In this document: positions 63,459 through 64,000 of the stretch, one piece after another
How the letters are laid out: every line of letters begins with the position of its first letter
How positions within the stretch are numbered: the first letter of the stretch is position 1
Assembly (NCBI RefSeq): GCF_015706575.1
Contig: NW_024037056.1
Coordinates: forward strand, 9,995,176 to 10,059,175
Direction of reading: 5' to 3'
Source: Patiria miniata
Lineage: Eukaryota > Echinodermata > Asteroidea > Valvatida > Asterinidae
Length of the DNA: 64,000 bases
Translations under genes and position numbers: made by a program
The notes under the pieces: model-generated
Databases searched by the model: none
Told to the model about the DNA's origin: nothing
Seen by the model: the letters and a program-made list of their open reading frames with translations, nothing else

Positions 63459-63770
63459 ATTTTTTTTCTTACTTTCACTGGGGGTGTGGGGGGGGGGGGG
63501 GGGGTAACACTGAGTATGCAGTGTTTATAGGTCGGCCAAGGGCAAAAGCTTATATTGAATTTACATCACCTGAATAATCATCTTGTGAATAATAATCAAG
63601 AGGTTGAATTTCAAAAGAAACTCATCCAAGATGACCAGATTTCACCCCCCCCCCATGCAGTATTATAAATCCAATAAATTCCCATAATTTAGTCCAAGAC
63701 CTCCATAGGAAGTTATCCAATGGAAGGCAAACTGATCACTGAATAAATTTAACCTTGGTTTGCATTCAAA

Positions 63771-63866
63771 GGCCGTTTTCCAAACCCCGGCTTCGTCTCC
63801 ATTCTGGCTTAAGGCATGAAGTTCGACAATGGAGTTGGAGCCAGAACCGGAGTTTGGAAAACAGCC
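63771..63866. mobile_element. 96-bp MITE with about 20-bp TIRs
   Basis: GGCCGTTTTCCAAACCCCGG at the left and CCGGAGTTTGGAAAACAGCC at the right, two mismatches. Confidence 0.72.
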
Positions 63867-63937
63867 ATAAAATGCTGGCAAAGAGGAACTTGCAAACGTG
63901 GAATTTCAGCTTGTGACTTGTCAGCTCTTTCGTACTT

Positions 63938-64000
63938 AAAGGGAATGTACAACTTTGCTTTTGCTGGAATTTTCAGAAACAAATGGATTTGGAGGATTAG
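63938..64000. repeat. Start of a repeat shared with 6090-6155, cut by the window end
   Basis: AAAGGGAATGTACAAC, TTTGCTTTTGCTG and AAATGGATTTGG match the sequence after the RAB20-downstream repeat in the same order. Confidence 0.6.

Overview
This is a eukaryotic, AT-rich, intron-rich genomic window. It holds three recognisable protein-coding genes, and most of the rest is short non-autonomous DNA transposons, SINEs and decayed repeats. All three genes have close vertebrate counterparts, while the repeat landscape (many MITEs and foldbacks, tRNA-headed SINEs with ATT tails, frequent TACATGTA and AGGCCTA words, long G runs) fits a marine invertebrate deuterostome. An echinoderm is my best guess and amphioxus or a hemichordate is possible. 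The species is an inference, not something I can read directly.

Layout. (1) 562-5114, plus strand: a RAB20-like small GTPase in 4 coding exons, 223 aa. (2) 5115-12301: the tail-to-tail interval, with an array of about eight decayed 330-bp monomers at 7.35-9.7 kb and several MITEs. (3) 12302-27336, minus strand: an SLC22A18-like major facilitator transporter in 8 coding exons, 479 aa. (4) 27337-29905: a 2.6-kb head-to-head interval carrying a MITE, a 467-bp palindrome and the probable promoters. (5) 29906-59603, plus strand: an ERICH3 (C1orf173)-like gene in 12 coding exons, 1680 aa, whose last two coding exons encode a leucine-rich-repeat (RI-type) domain. A read-through form of exon 8 would give an alternative 704-aa protein. 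(6) 59604-64000: the probable 3' UTR and flank, with a mariner-like MITE holding a SINE, and other repeats.

Every exon join was worked out by hand from splice sites and reading phase, and each join keeps the frame and gives a protein resembling the vertebrate family member. The genes do not form an operon and no shared pathway is evident. RAB20 is a vesicle-traffic GTPase, SLC22A18 an MFS transporter, and ERICH3 has been linked to cilia and vesicles in vertebrates. ERICH3 and SLC22A18 start back to back.

The most interesting items are: the ERICH3-LRR fusion; the alternative terminal exon of ERICH3; an internal duplication in the acidic exon that doubles paired F-K-L / Ser-Asp motifs; a 1,987-bp nested element carrying eight exact copies of GTCCTTCCGTTACC; a foldback element filled with GGCGTCGGACTTATGAGGC-like words; two large near-perfect palindromes; and a RAB20 whose guanine-specificity motif has Met in place of Asn. 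I saw no retroviral or other capsid-bearing element, no rRNA gene, no CRISPR array and no convincing functional tRNA gene.
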